From: Pseudomonas sp. LB-090624
Lineage (GTDB): Bacteria; Pseudomonadota; Gammaproteobacteria; Pseudomonadales; Pseudomonadaceae
Length of the DNA: 64,000 nt
Assembly (NCBI RefSeq): GCF_003205205.1
Contig: NZ_QJRL01000018.1
Coordinates: 25,048 to 89,047 of the forward strand
Reading direction: 5' to 3'
How positions within the stretch are numbered: the stretch's first letter is position 1; each line of letters begins with the position of its first letter. Shown here one piece after another: positions 18,522-26,786 of the stretch. The notes beneath the pieces are model-generated. The model saw only the letters and a program-made list of their open reading frames with translations, was not told where the DNA came from and did no database searches. The translations under genes were made by a program, and so were the position numbers.

Positions 18522-18637
18522 GCGTGCGCCGAGGGTTTGTCGCTCGATTACCTGAGCTGTGCCAGATCCGCCGAGCGGATTTAGGAAATTTCCCAAGGGA
18601 TGCAGTTTGCCAGTATTGCCCGGGCCTGCTCCGGAAA

Positions 18638-18668
18638 GCACAACGCCCCGGCTGGCGGGGCGTTGTGC
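18638..18668 (-). terminator. intrinsic terminator of the yjcH-actP operon
   Basis: GCACAACGCCCC and GGGGCGTTGTGC form a 12-bp stem around a 7-nt loop, about 25 nt after the actP stop, followed on the minus strand by TTTCC. Confidence 0.8.
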
Positions 18669-18693
18669 GTTTCAGCGCGTTATGGCTACAGCA

Positions 18694-20358
18694 TCAGTGG
18701 GAAACCGCCCCGCTGGCACCCAGGCCAGTCTGCGAACGCACGAACTGCGGGAAGAACTTCGCACGCTCGTCATCCGCTGCCGTGGACTTGTCGGTAATCG
18801 AGAAGAACCAGATGCTGACGAAGGCAATCGCCATCGAGAACAGTGCCGGGTACTCGTACGGGTAGATCGGTTTCTCGTGGCCGAGAATCTGCACCCAGAT
18901 GGTCGGGCCGAGGATCATCAGCGTTACCGCACTCACCAGGCCCAGCCAGCCGCCGATCATGGCGCCCCGGGTGGTCAGTTTCTTCCAGTACATCGAAAGC
19001 AGCAGGACCGGGAAGTTGCAGCTGGCGGCAATGGAGAACGCCAGGCCGACCATGAAGGCGATGTTCTGCTTCTCGAACAGGATACCCAGGCCGATCGCCA
19101 GCACGCCAAGGGCGACGGTGGTGATCTTCGACACGCGGATCTCGTCCTTGTCGTTGGCCTTGCCTTTACGCCAGACACTGGCGTACAGGTCGTGGGACAC
19201 CGCCGAAGCACCGGCCAGGGTCAGGCCGGCAACCACAGCCAGGATGGTGGCGAAGGCCACAGCCGAGATGAAGCCGAGGAACACGCTGCCACCCACCGCA
19301 TTGGCCAGGTGCACCGCCGCCATGTTGTTGCCACCCAGCAGGGCACCGGCGGCGTCCTTGAAGGCCGGGTTGGTGCTGACCAGCAAGATGGCGCCAAAGC
19401 CGATGATGAAGGTGAGGATGTAGAAGTAGCCGATGAAGCCGGTGGCGTACAGCACGCTCTTGCGCGCTTCCTTGGCGTCACTGACGGTGAAGAAGCGCAT
19501 CAGGATGTGCGGCAGGCCGGCTGTGCCGAACATCAGCGCCAGGCCCAGCGAGAAGGCCGAGATCGGGTCTTTGACCAGGCCGCCCGGGCTCATGATCGCT
19601 TCGCCCTTGGCGTGTACCTTGATCGCTTCGGAGAACAGGGTGTTGAAGTCGAAGCCGACGTGCTTCATCACCATCAGCGCCATGAAGCTGGCACCCGACA
19701 GCAGCAGTACCGCCTTGATGATCTGTACCCAAGTGGTGGCCAGCATGCCGCCGAACAGCACGTACAGGCACATCAGGATACCCACCAGGATCACCGCCAC
19801 GTGGTAATCCAGGCCGAACAGCAGCTCGATCAGCTTGCCGGCACCGACCATCTGCGCAATCAGGTAGAACGCCACCACCACCAACGAACCGGAGGCCGAC
19901 AGGGTGCGGATTTGCTTTTGCCCGAGGCGGTACGAGGCAACGTCGGCGAAGGTGTACTTGCCCAGGTTGCGCAGGCGTTCGGCGATCAGGAACAGAATGA
20001 TCGGCCAGCCCACCAGGAAGCCGATCGAGTAGATCAGGCCGTCGTAACCAGAGGTGAATACCAGTGCGGAAATGCCCAGGAACGAGGCGGCCGACATGTA
20101 GTCGCCGGCAATTGCCAGGCCGTTCTGGAAGCCGGTGATCTTGCCACCGGCAGCGTAGTAGTCCGATGCCGACTTGTTGCGCTTGGAGGCCCAGTAGGTG
20201 ATGCCGAGGGTAAAGGCGACGAAGGCCACGAACATGGCGATGGCGGAAACGTTCAGCGGTTGTTTCTGCACCTCGCCGGTCAGGGCATCGGCGGCCCACA
20301 CGGCGGGTGCGAAGGCTCCGCAGGCCAGGACGGCCAGGGCTTTGGCGTGGCGGATCAT
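18694..20358 (-). CDS. actP: cation/acetate symporter
   Basis: The 554-residue sodium:solute symporter has a cleavable-looking N-terminus (ending AVWAADALTG) and about 13 membrane helices. ActP-typical sequence includes SASDYYAAGGKITGFQNGLA, GDYMSAASFLGISAL, GTAGLPHILMRFFTVSDAKEAR and SITDKST near the C-terminus. It imports acetate and other short monocarboxylates. Its ATG overlaps the stop of the upstream DUF485 gene by 4 nt, the usual yjcH-actP arrangement, so the pair is translationally coupled. Confidence 0.96.
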   Translation of the reverse strand: MIRHAKALAVLACGAFAPAVWAADALTGEVQKQPLNVSAIAMFVAFVAFTLGITYWASKRNKSASDYYAAGGKITGFQNGLAIAGDYMSAASFLGISALVFTSGYDGLIYSIGFLVGWPIILFLIAERLRNLGKYTFADVASYRLGQKQIRTLSASGSLVVVAFYLIAQMVGAGKLIELLFGLDYHVAVILVGILMCLYVLFGGMLATTWVQIIKAVLLLSGASFMALMVMKHVGFDFNTLFSEAIKVHAKGEAIMSPGGLVKDPISAFSLGLALMFGTAGLPHILMRFFTVSDAKEARKSVLYATGFIGYFYILTFIIGFGAILLVSTNPAFKDAAGALLGGNNMAAVHLANAVGGSVFLGFISAVAFATILAVVAGLTLAGASAVSHDLYASVWRKGKANDKDEIRVSKITTVALGVLAIGLGILFEKQNIAFMVGLAFSIAASCNFPVLLLSMYWKKLTTRGAMIGGWLGLVSAVTLMILGPTIWVQILGHEKPIYPYEYPALFSMAIAFVSIWFFSITDKSTAADDERAKFFPQFVRSQTGLGASGAVSH

Positions 20359-20666
20359 TGTTGCGCCTCCTTCAGGATGGCCTTGTTCAGCTCATCGAAT
20401 TCGCCGTTGGCGCGGCGCACGTAGATGGCGGTCAGGACGAATGCCGAAACGATCAGACCGACGCCCAGGGGGATGCCCCAGGTGATCGATGACTCAGGGC
20501 TGAGCTTGGCGCCGAGCACTTGAGGACCGTAGGCGATGAGGAGGATGAAAGCGCAGTACAGGCCGAGCATGATCGCCGAGAGGATCCAGGCGAAGCGTTC
20601 GCGTTTGCTGACCAGCTCCTTGAAGCGGGGGCTGTTTTGTATCGAGAGGTAAATGCTGTCGTTCAT
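20355..20666 (-). CDS. yjcH: DUF485 inner-membrane protein, partner of ActP
   Basis: The 103-residue protein (MNDSIYLSIQNSPRFKELVSK start) has two membrane helices (AWILSAIMLGLYCAFILLIA and GIPLGVGLIVSAFVLTAIYV) and a C-terminal RRANGEFDELNKAIL. It is the DUF485 protein always found in front of ActP; its role is not defined. The start at 20666 is taken because AGGA lies just upstream and the family begins MNDSIY; the longer open frame is not coding. Confidence 0.95.
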   Translation of the reverse strand: MNDSIYLSIQNSPRFKELVSKRERFAWILSAIMLGLYCAFILLIAYGPQVLGAKLSPESSITWGIPLGVGLIVSAFVLTAIYVRRANGEFDELNKAILKEAQQ

Positions 20667-20673
20667 TGTTTTT
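20666..20673 (-). promoter_or_regulatory. possible Crc/Hfq CA motif at the yjcH start
   Basis: On the minus strand the leader reads AGGACAAAAACAATG. AAAAACAA fits the AANAANAA catabolite-activity motif bound by Hfq-Crc and overlaps the start codon. Acetate uptake is a plausible catabolite-repressed function. Motif match only. Confidence 0.4.
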
Positions 20674-20739
20674 GTCCTAGCAGCACAGGTAGGGGATGGA
20701 ACCCACACCCTTACTTTATGCTGCCGATGGACGCCAACC

Positions 20740-20754
20740 AGACGACCTTAGTCT
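20740..20754. promoter_or_regulatory. AGAC-N7-GTCT dyad upstream of yjcH-actP
   Basis: AGACGACCTTAGTCT lies about 75 nt before the yjcH start. A response-regulator dyad would be in the right place for acetate-responsive control, but I have no consensus to test it against. Confidence 0.3.
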
Positions 20755-20848
20755 TAGATGCAACGGTGTTTTACCGATTGCGTAACAAAGAAAAGATTGG
20801 GACAGGGCGGGAAAGGGACCGGCGTCGGTTTAGCGGACGGGCATAAAA

Positions 20849-21065
20849 CGAGCGCCGCCCGCGCGGCGCATCGCGAGCTGCGCTCGCTCCTACGGTTGTT
20901 TCGGGCCAGTTATTTCTGGGGGATTTGCGCGCGTACGCCTTGTTTGTACGACGCGATATCGCGCCATGCGACAAGGCGTACGCGCGCAAATCTCGCAGGC
21001 ATCATTGGCCAGAAACGAACGTAGGAGCGAGCGCAGCTCGCGATGCGCCGCGCGGGCGGCGCTCG
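20849..21065. repeat. long REP cassette, copy B (central core inverted)
   Basis: The outer arms are the same as at 5274 (CGAGCGCCGCCCGCGCGG... and complement). The 29-bp core at 20942-20970 is the exact reverse complement of the core in copy A. It is bracketed by a perfect 22-bp inverted repeat (GATTTGCGCGCGTACGCC.. at 20922-20943 and its complement at 20971-20992). It fills most of the 439-bp gap between yjcH and the betaine-binding gene; I see no gene there. Confidence 0.85.
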
Positions 21066-21105
21066 ATCTAACTGGCGCTAAAAAACCAACGGCAAACGCC
21101 CTCAG

Positions 21106-21966
21106 TCACTTACCAGTCCACTCCTTCACGCGATCAGGGTGCTTGGCCACCCAGTCCTTGGCTGCCGCGTCAGGCTTGGCGCCTTCCTGGATCGCCAACA
21201 TCACTTCACCGATCTCGTCCTTCGACTGCCAGCTGAACTTCTTCAGGAACTCGGCCACTTCCGGCGCCTTGGTCGCCAGTTCCTTGCTGCCGATGCTGTT
21301 CACGGTTTCCGCCGCGCCATACACCCCTTTCGGGTCTTCGAGGAATTTCAGCTTCCACTTGGCGAACATCCAGTGCGGCACCCAGCCGGTCACCGCAATC
21401 GACTGCTGCTTGGCATAGGCACGGCCCAGTTCTGCGGTCATTGCCGCACCCGAACTTGCCTGCAACTTGTAACCGGTCAGGTCGTAGTCCTTGATCGCCT
21501 GGTCAGTCTTGAGCATTACGCCCGAGCCTGCGTCGATGCCGACGATCTTCTGCTTGAAGCTGGTGTCGGTCTTGAGGTCGGCGATGCTCGCCGCCTTGAC
21601 GTACTCGGGGACGATAAGGCCGATCTTGGCATCCTTGAAGTTGGCGCCGTAGTCGACCACGTTGTCCTTGTTCTTGGTCCAGTACTCGCCATGGGTCACC
21701 GGCAACCAGGCCGACAACATGGCATCGAGCTTGCCGGTGGCCACGCCCTGCCACATGATCCCGGTGGCCACGGCCTGGAGCTTCACGTCGTAGCCGAGTT
21801 TCTGCTTGATCACTTCGGCGGCCACGTTGGTGGTCGCCACGCTATCGGCCCAACCATCCACGTAACCGATGCTGACTTCCTTGGCCATTGCCTGTGCTGC
21901 GCTCATTGCCAGTACCAGGGCGGTACCTACACCCAGGAAACGTCGCATTTTTTTCAAAGTTGCCAT
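21106..21966 (-). CDS. glycine betaine/choline-type ABC substrate-binding protein (OpuAC family)
   Basis: The 286-residue periplasmic protein has a signal peptide (MATLKKMRRFLGVGTALVLA...AMAKE) and the OpuAC fold. Motifs include VSIGYVDGWADSVATTNVA, a QGVATGKLDAMLSAWLP ligand-binding helix, IVGIDAGSGVM and VTGWVPHWMFAKWKLKF. Trp residues in AWLP and GWVPHWMF would form the aromatic cage for quaternary amines. No permease or ATPase gene lies beside it, so it works with a transporter encoded elsewhere. GAGGGG precedes the ATG at 21966; a TTG one codon earlier is possible. Confidence 0.9.
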   Translation of the reverse strand: MATLKKMRRFLGVGTALVLAMSAAQAMAKEVSIGYVDGWADSVATTNVAAEVIKQKLGYDVKLQAVATGIMWQGVATGKLDAMLSAWLPVTHGEYWTKNKDNVVDYGANFKDAKIGLIVPEYVKAASIADLKTDTSFKQKIVGIDAGSGVMLKTDQAIKDYDLTGYKLQASSGAAMTAELGRAYAKQQSIAVTGWVPHWMFAKWKLKFLEDPKGVYGAAETVNSIGSKELATKAPEVAEFLKKFSWQSKDEIGEVMLAIQEGAKPDAAAKDWVAKHPDRVKEWTGK

Positions 21967-22163
21967 CAAAGCATCCCCTCGTCAGGTCTTGGAGATTGCA
22001 TCATCTTCCTGCAACACCGGGCGACCTGATCCAGCTGCGACCTGTACCCGCCCCATATGCGACAGCACTGTGCCATTAGCGCCATCGGCCTACAGCGGTC
22101 TGCGTGATCCTTGCATGCCAAAGCTTTGGCGCCGGGCTACTATCTACCCTTTTGCGCCTGACG

Positions 22164-23729
22164 ATGGACCGCCCGATGCCCAGTTCTGCCCGCCTGCTGC
22201 TGCCGTTGTACCTGCTTGCCTGCCTGTTGGCGCTGCTCGGCCTGGGGGCGCTCTGGTACGGGCTTGGCAAGCCGGTACACCTGCCCGACGCGGCCAGCCC
22301 CACGCACAAGTTGCAGTGCGCCTCGTACACCCCGTTCGACAAGGACCAGTCACCCTACGACCAGCCGTTTCGCCTGCGCCCGCAACGCATGGACGCCGAC
22401 CTGGCGCTTCTCGCCGAGCGATTCCAGTGCATACGTACCTATTCCATGAGCGGTCTTGAGGCAATTCCGGCGCTGGCGCGCAAGCATGGCCTGAAGGTGA
22501 TGCTTGGGGCCTGGGTGAACAGCCACCCGGCCGACACCGACAGAGAGATCGACCTGCTGATCGCTGCCGCCAACGCCAACCCCGATGTTGTCAGCGCGGT
22601 CATCGTCGGCAACGAGACCCTGCTGCGCAAGGAAGTTACCGGTGCACATCTGGCCAAGCTGATCGCCCGGGTGAAAAGCCAGGTAAAGGTGCCGGTGACC
22701 TACGCGGATGTCTGGGAGTTCTGGCTGCAACACCCGCAGATCGCCCCGGCGGTGGACTTCCTGACCATCCACCTACTGCCCTATTGGGAAGACGACCCAC
22801 GCGGCATCGACGAAGCCCTGGCGCATGTCGCCGATGTACGCCAGGTGTTCGGCACGCGCTTTGCGCCCAAGGACATCCTGATCGGCGAGACCGGCTGGCC
22901 CAGCGAAGGCCGCCAGCGCGAGACAGCGGTGCCCAGCCGGGTCAATGAGGCACGCTTCATTCGGGGCTTCGTGGCCATGGCCGAGCGCAACGGCTGGCAC
23001 TACAACTTGATCGAGGCGTTCGACCAGCCGTGGAAACGTGCCAACGAGGGCGCGGTGGGGGGCTACTGGGGGCTGTATGACGCCGACCGGCACGACAAGG
23101 GCGTGCTCGAAGGGCCGGTGAGCAACCTGCACTACTGGCCGCAGTGGTTGCTGGCCAGTGCCTCGCTGATGCTCGTCATGCTGGTGCTGGCCGGCCGCCC
23201 TGCTACGCCGCTGGCGGCCGTGCTGCTGCCGTTGCTGGCAGCGTTTGGCGCAGGTTGCCTGGGCTTGTGGGGCGAACTGATGCGCACCCATGCGCGTTTT
23301 GCCGGGGAATGGCTGTGGGCGCTGGCGCTGGCCGGGTTGAACCTGCTGGTGCTGGCGCATGCACTGTTGGCGCTGGCACGTCGAGCAGGCTGGCGTGAGC
23401 GGCTGTTCGCCTGGCTACAGGCGCGGGCTGGCTGGCTGCTGCTGGCGGCGGGCTTTGCCGCAGCGGTAAGCATGCTGGCCATGGTGTTCGACCCGCGTTA
23501 CCGCAGCTTCCCCAGCGCAGCGCTGGCATTGCCGGCGCTGGTCTATGTGCTGTGGCCGGTGCGGGCGCGGCGGGCGGAGGTGACGTTGCTGGCGTTTATC
23601 GTCGGGGCCGGGGTGGCGCCGCAGTTGTTCGTGGAAGGGCTGGAGAACCGGCAGGCCTGGGGCTGGGCGGTGGTGAGTGTGCTGATGACGGCGGCATTGT
23701 GGCGGAGTTTGCGGATGCGGCCGGTTTGA
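22164..23729 (+). CDS. membrane-anchored GH17 beta-1,3-glucanase/transglucosylase
   Basis: The 521-residue protein has an N-terminal membrane anchor (LLLPLYLLACLLALLGLGALWYG) and a periplasmic GH17 domain at about residues 45-320. The acid/base Glu lies in VIVGNETLLRKE and the nucleophile in the family signature GETGWPSEG. From about residue 330 to the end there are seven or more hydrophobic helices. Pseudomonas GH17 enzymes of this type act on or branch beta-1,3-glucans, possibly periplasmic cyclic glucans. No glucan synthase lies next to it. The ATG at 22164 is chosen; 22176 is an alternative. Confidence 0.88.
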   Translation: MDRPMPSSARLLLPLYLLACLLALLGLGALWYGLGKPVHLPDAASPTHKLQCASYTPFDKDQSPYDQPFRLRPQRMDADLALLAERFQCIRTYSMSGLEAIPALARKHGLKVMLGAWVNSHPADTDREIDLLIAAANANPDVVSAVIVGNETLLRKEVTGAHLAKLIARVKSQVKVPVTYADVWEFWLQHPQIAPAVDFLTIHLLPYWEDDPRGIDEALAHVADVRQVFGTRFAPKDILIGETGWPSEGRQRETAVPSRVNEARFIRGFVAMAERNGWHYNLIEAFDQPWKRANEGAVGGYWGLYDADRHDKGVLEGPVSNLHYWPQWLLASASLMLVMLVLAGRPATPLAAVLLPLLAAFGAGCLGLWGELMRTHARFAGEWLWALALAGLNLLVLAHALLALARRAGWRERLFAWLQARAGWLLLAAGFAAAVSMLAMVFDPRYRSFPSAALALPALVYVLWPVRARRAEVTLLAFIVGAGVAPQLFVEGLENRQAWGWAVVSVLMTAALWRSLRMRPV

Positions 23730-23732
23730 TTG

Positions 23733-23985
23733 TTGGGGTGGGGCGGAAATCGCGCGCCGCCCGCGCGGCGCATCGCGAGCTGCGCTCGCTCCTACCTTTG
23801 TTTCGGGCCAATCATTCCTGTGGGATTTGCGCGCGGACGCCCTGGCGCATGGCGCGATATCGCGCCGTACAAACAAGGCGGTCGCGCGCGCCTGTCACAG
23901 GCATAACTGGCCCGAAACAAACGTAGGAGCGAGCGCAGCTCGCGATGCGCCGCGCGGGCGGCGCGCGATTTCCGCCCCACCCCAA
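23733..23985. repeat. long REP cassette, copy C
   Basis: This is the third copy of the cassette seen at 5274 and 20849. Its arms extend outward, starting TTGGGGTGGGGCGGAAATCG and ending with the complement CCCCACCCCAA. The core at 23846-23874 is in the same orientation as copy A with one mismatch in 29. It begins 4 nt after the GH17 stop. With the heptamer array it occupies the 339-bp gap before the next gene. Confidence 0.85.
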
Positions 23986-24043
23986 AACCCAAAACCCATA
24001 ACCCATAACCCAAAACCCAAAACCCAAAACCCAAAACCCAAAA
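23981..24043. repeat. nine tandem CCCAAAA/CCCATAA heptamers
   Basis: Nine consecutive 7-bp units are visible: two CCCAAAA, two CCCATAA, then five CCCAAAA. On the minus strand this gives nine GGG runs separated by TTTT or TTAT, a strong G-quadruplex pattern. The array abuts the outer end of the REP cassette and ends 25 nt beyond the stop of the minus-strand gene at 24069. Confidence 0.95.
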
Positions 24044-24068
24044 CGCACGCCTGTCAGCCGCGCCGTTG

Positions 24069-24422
24069 TCACCTGACCAACCGCAACCCCGCCAGCACCA
24101 GCGCAAACACCGCAATGCTAGCGGTGTACAGCACCAGCGCCGGCACCGCGAACACCAGGGCCAGCACCGCCAGCCACCAGCCAGCGCGGCCGGGAGCCAC
24201 CTGCGCCAGCAGCGCCAGGCCCAGCCCACCCCAGGCCAGCACCTGGTGGTGAATGCCCAGCCCCAACAGCGAGCGCACCTCGCACTGCCAATAGGCCGCC
24301 GGCGACGTGCACAACCCTACCCACTGCCCGTCTTCCATCAGCCCATAACGCACGCCATAACTGGCCGCGAGCCACAGCCCGACAAACAGCACCAGCAGTG
24401 CAACCGGCAGCGAACGAGACAT
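24069..24422 (-). CDS. small membrane protein of unknown function
   Basis: The 117-residue protein has three or four hydrophobic helices (SLPVALLVLFVGLWLAASYG, HHQVLAWGGLGLALLAQVA, WWLAVLALVFAVPALVLYTA, IAVFALVLAGLRLVR) and a central loop with two cysteines (GLCTSPAAYWQCEV). I do not recognise a characterised family. The ATG at 24422 (MSRSLPV) is the likely start; the frame opens four codons earlier. The heptamer array lies just past its stop. Confidence 0.7.
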   Translation of the reverse strand: MSRSLPVALLVLFVGLWLAASYGVRYGLMEDGQWVGLCTSPAAYWQCEVRSLLGLGIHHQVLAWGGLGLALLAQVAPGRAGWWLAVLALVFAVPALVLYTASIAVFALVLAGLRLVR

Positions 24423-24612
24423 CCTGTTCTCCAATAGCGGTAATCGAAAGCATCCATGATCGCTTATGGGCTGTTGTAAGGCAAAATCACAACCCTGCAG
24501 CTATGTTGCAGATAACCAGCACACCAAAGGCCACCGCGACTGGCAACTTTGCCCGGTCGGCTGTGGTCCTAGCCTGCACACTGCTCGACCTTGCGTTCTT
24601 TTGGGGGATTAC

Positions 24613-25911
24613 ATGCTTCGATCTTTGCGCCTCGCTGCCCTGCTCGGCAGCCTGCTCATGGCTGTGGCCGCTTCTGCGCGGGATATCGACGCGGCAAGCT
24701 ACGGCTACCCCTTGACCAACCCGTTCGAGGCGACCATCGCCACCACGCCGCCCGAGCAACGCCCGACCCTGCCCGGCGACGACGAAATCAACCAGTCCGA
24801 CTACAGCCTGAACCTGCGCCCGGAGCGCGAATTCACCCTGCCCGACAACTTCTGGGCAGTGAAGAAGCTCAAGTACCGCCTGGCCCGCCAGGACCGTGAG
24901 GCGCCGCTGATCTTCATCATCGCCGGCACCGGTGCCCCCTACACCAGCACCATCAACGAATACCTGAAGAAGCTGTTCTACCAGGCCGGCTTCCACGTGG
25001 TGCAACTGTCGTCGCCCACCAGCTACGACTTCATGAGCGCCGCCTCGCGCTTCGCCACCCCCGGCATCAGCCAGGAAGACGCCGAAGACATGTACCGGGT
25101 AATGCAGGCCGTGCGTGCCCAGCACCCCCGCCTGCCGGTCAGTGATTTCTACCTCACCGGCTACAGCCTGGGTGCGCTTGACGCCGCCTTCGTCAGCCAC
25201 CTGGACGAAACCCGCCGCAGCTTCAACTTCAAGCGCGTGCTGCTGCTGAACCCGCCGGTCAACCTGTACACCTCGATCAACAACCTCGACAAACTGGTAC
25301 AAACCCAGGTCAAGGGCATCGACCGCAGCACCACCTTCTACGAGCTGATGCTGGAAAAACTCACCCGCTACTTCCAGGACAAGGGCTACATCGACCTCAA
25401 TGACGCCTTGCTGTACGACTTCCAGCAGTCCAGGCAGCACCTGTCCAATGAACAGATGGCCATGCTCATCGGCACCTCATTCCGCTTTTCGGCGGCCGAC
25501 ATCGCCTTTACATCCGACCTGATCAACCGCCGCGGCCTGATCATTCCGCCGAAGTTCCCGATCACCGAGGGCAGCAGCCTCACGCCGTTCTTCAAGCGCG
25601 CCCTGCAGTGCGACTTCGACTGCTACATGACCGACCAGGTGATCCCGATGTGGCGCGCCCGCACTGACGGCAACAGCATCCTGCAACTGGTCAATCAGGT
25701 CAGCCTGTATGCCTTGGAAGACTACCTGCGCAGCAGCGACAAGATCGCCGTGATGCACAACGCCGACGACGTCATCCTCGGCCCTGGCGATATCGGTTTC
25801 CTGCGCAAGGTGTTCGGTGACCGCCTGACGCTTTACCCCCATGGCGGCCATTGCGGCAACCTCAACTACCGCGTCAACAGTGACGCCATGCTGGAGTTCT
25901 TCCGTGGTTAA
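24613..25911 (+). CDS. periplasmic alpha/beta-hydrolase-like protein coupled to mlaA
   Basis: The 432-residue protein has a signal peptide (MLRSLRLAALLGSLLMAVAASA), then a strand/turn LIFIIAGTGAPYTS, a nucleophile elbow GYSLGA (near residue 188) and a late HNADDVILGP...GGHCGNLNY segment supplying Asp and His. This is an alpha/beta hydrolase layout, with Ser/Asp/His inferred. It overlaps the mlaA gene by 8 nt (GTGGTTAA), so the two are translationally coupled. A lipase or esterase acting on envelope lipids would fit the partner, but this is inference. Confidence 0.75.
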   Translation: MLRSLRLAALLGSLLMAVAASARDIDAASYGYPLTNPFEATIATTPPEQRPTLPGDDEINQSDYSLNLRPEREFTLPDNFWAVKKLKYRLARQDREAPLIFIIAGTGAPYTSTINEYLKKLFYQAGFHVVQLSSPTSYDFMSAASRFATPGISQEDAEDMYRVMQAVRAQHPRLPVSDFYLTGYSLGALDAAFVSHLDETRRSFNFKRVLLLNPPVNLYTSINNLDKLVQTQVKGIDRSTTFYELMLEKLTRYFQDKGYIDLNDALLYDFQQSRQHLSNEQMAMLIGTSFRFSAADIAFTSDLINRRGLIIPPKFPITEGSSLTPFFKRALQCDFDCYMTDQVIPMWRARTDGNSILQLVNQVSLYALEDYLRSSDKIAVMHNADDVILGPGDIGFLRKVFGDRLTLYPHGGHCGNLNYRVNSDAMLEFFRG

Positions 25912-26731
25912 CAAACTCCTCTTCGCCACTGCCCTGCTTGCCGCCGGCCACACCCTGGCTGCCGAAACCGCCCCCCGGGCAAGCGTTGTCGAGGCCGACC
26001 CGCAGGTGGTCGACACGGCCCCGCTGGCGCCTGAAGCCGATGGTTTCATCGACCCGCTGCGCGAGCTCAAATTCAACCCGGGGCTGGACCAGCGCGAGTT
26101 CGAGCGCTCCACCCTGGAGGCGCTGAACGTCTACGACCCGCTGGAGTCGATCAACCGGCGCATCTACCACTTCAACTACCGGCTGGACCAGTGGGTGCTG
26201 CTGCCGCTGGTAAGCGGCTACCAGTACGTAACACCGCGCTTCGTGCGCACCGGGGTGAGCAACTTCTTCAACAACCTTGGCGATGTGCCGAACCTGTTCA
26301 ACAGTGTGTTGCAGTTGAAGGCCAAGCGCTCGGCAGAGATCACCGCACGGCTGATGTTCAACACCATCATCGGGGTGGGTGGGCTGTGGGACCCGGCGAC
26401 CAGCATGGGCCTGCCACGGCAGAGCGAAGACTTTGGCCAGACCCTGGGCTTCTACGGCGTGCCGAACGGCCCGTACCTGATGCTGCCGGTGCTGGGGCCA
26501 TCGAACCTGCGTGATACCACCGGGTTGGTGGTGGACTATGCGGGTGAGCAGGCGGTCAACTACCTGAACGTGGCCGAAGCCAGCACCGACCACCCGGAGA
26601 TCTTCGCCCTGCGCGTGGTGGACAAGCGCTACACCACCAACTTCCGCTACGGCCAGCTGAACTCGCCGTTCGAGTACGAGAAGGTGCGGTACGTGTACAC
26701 CCAGGCGCGCAAGTTGCAGATAGCCGAGTAA
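25904..26731 (+). CDS. mlaA: MlaA/VacJ-family protein of the lipid-asymmetry pathway
   Basis: MlaA forms a ring in the outer membrane that removes misplaced phospholipids and hands them to MlaC. The 275-residue product has the family core: DPLESINRRIYHFNYRLDQW near residue 80, GVSNFFNNLGDVPNLFNSVLQ, GVGGLWDPATSMGL, EDFGQTLGFYGVPNGPYLMLP and LGPSNLRDTTGLVVD. Translation must start at GTG 25904, inside the end of the preceding gene. The signal sequence ends LLAAGHTLAAE and I see no lipobox cysteine, unlike classical MlaA lipoproteins. Confidence 0.9.
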   Translation: MVNKLLFATALLAAGHTLAAETAPRASVVEADPQVVDTAPLAPEADGFIDPLRELKFNPGLDQREFERSTLEALNVYDPLESINRRIYHFNYRLDQWVLLPLVSGYQYVTPRFVRTGVSNFFNNLGDVPNLFNSVLQLKAKRSAEITARLMFNTIIGVGGLWDPATSMGLPRQSEDFGQTLGFYGVPNGPYLMLPVLGPSNLRDTTGLVVDYAGEQAVNYLNVAEASTDHPEIFALRVVDKRYTTNFRYGQLNSPFEYEKVRYVYTQARKLQIAE

Positions 26732-26786
26732 ACCTGCTTCGGCCTGGGGGTTTGGCTTGCTGGAGATGAGGCCGGAACCGGCGGCA

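Noticed and set aside
18559..20424. 621-codon plus-strand frame opposite actP
   Set aside because: Low-complexity His/Gln/Gly/Glu-rich translation typical of antisense to a membrane-protein gene.
23981..24043. CRISPR-like array
   Set aside because: Units are 7 bp with no spacers; this is a simple tandem repeat.
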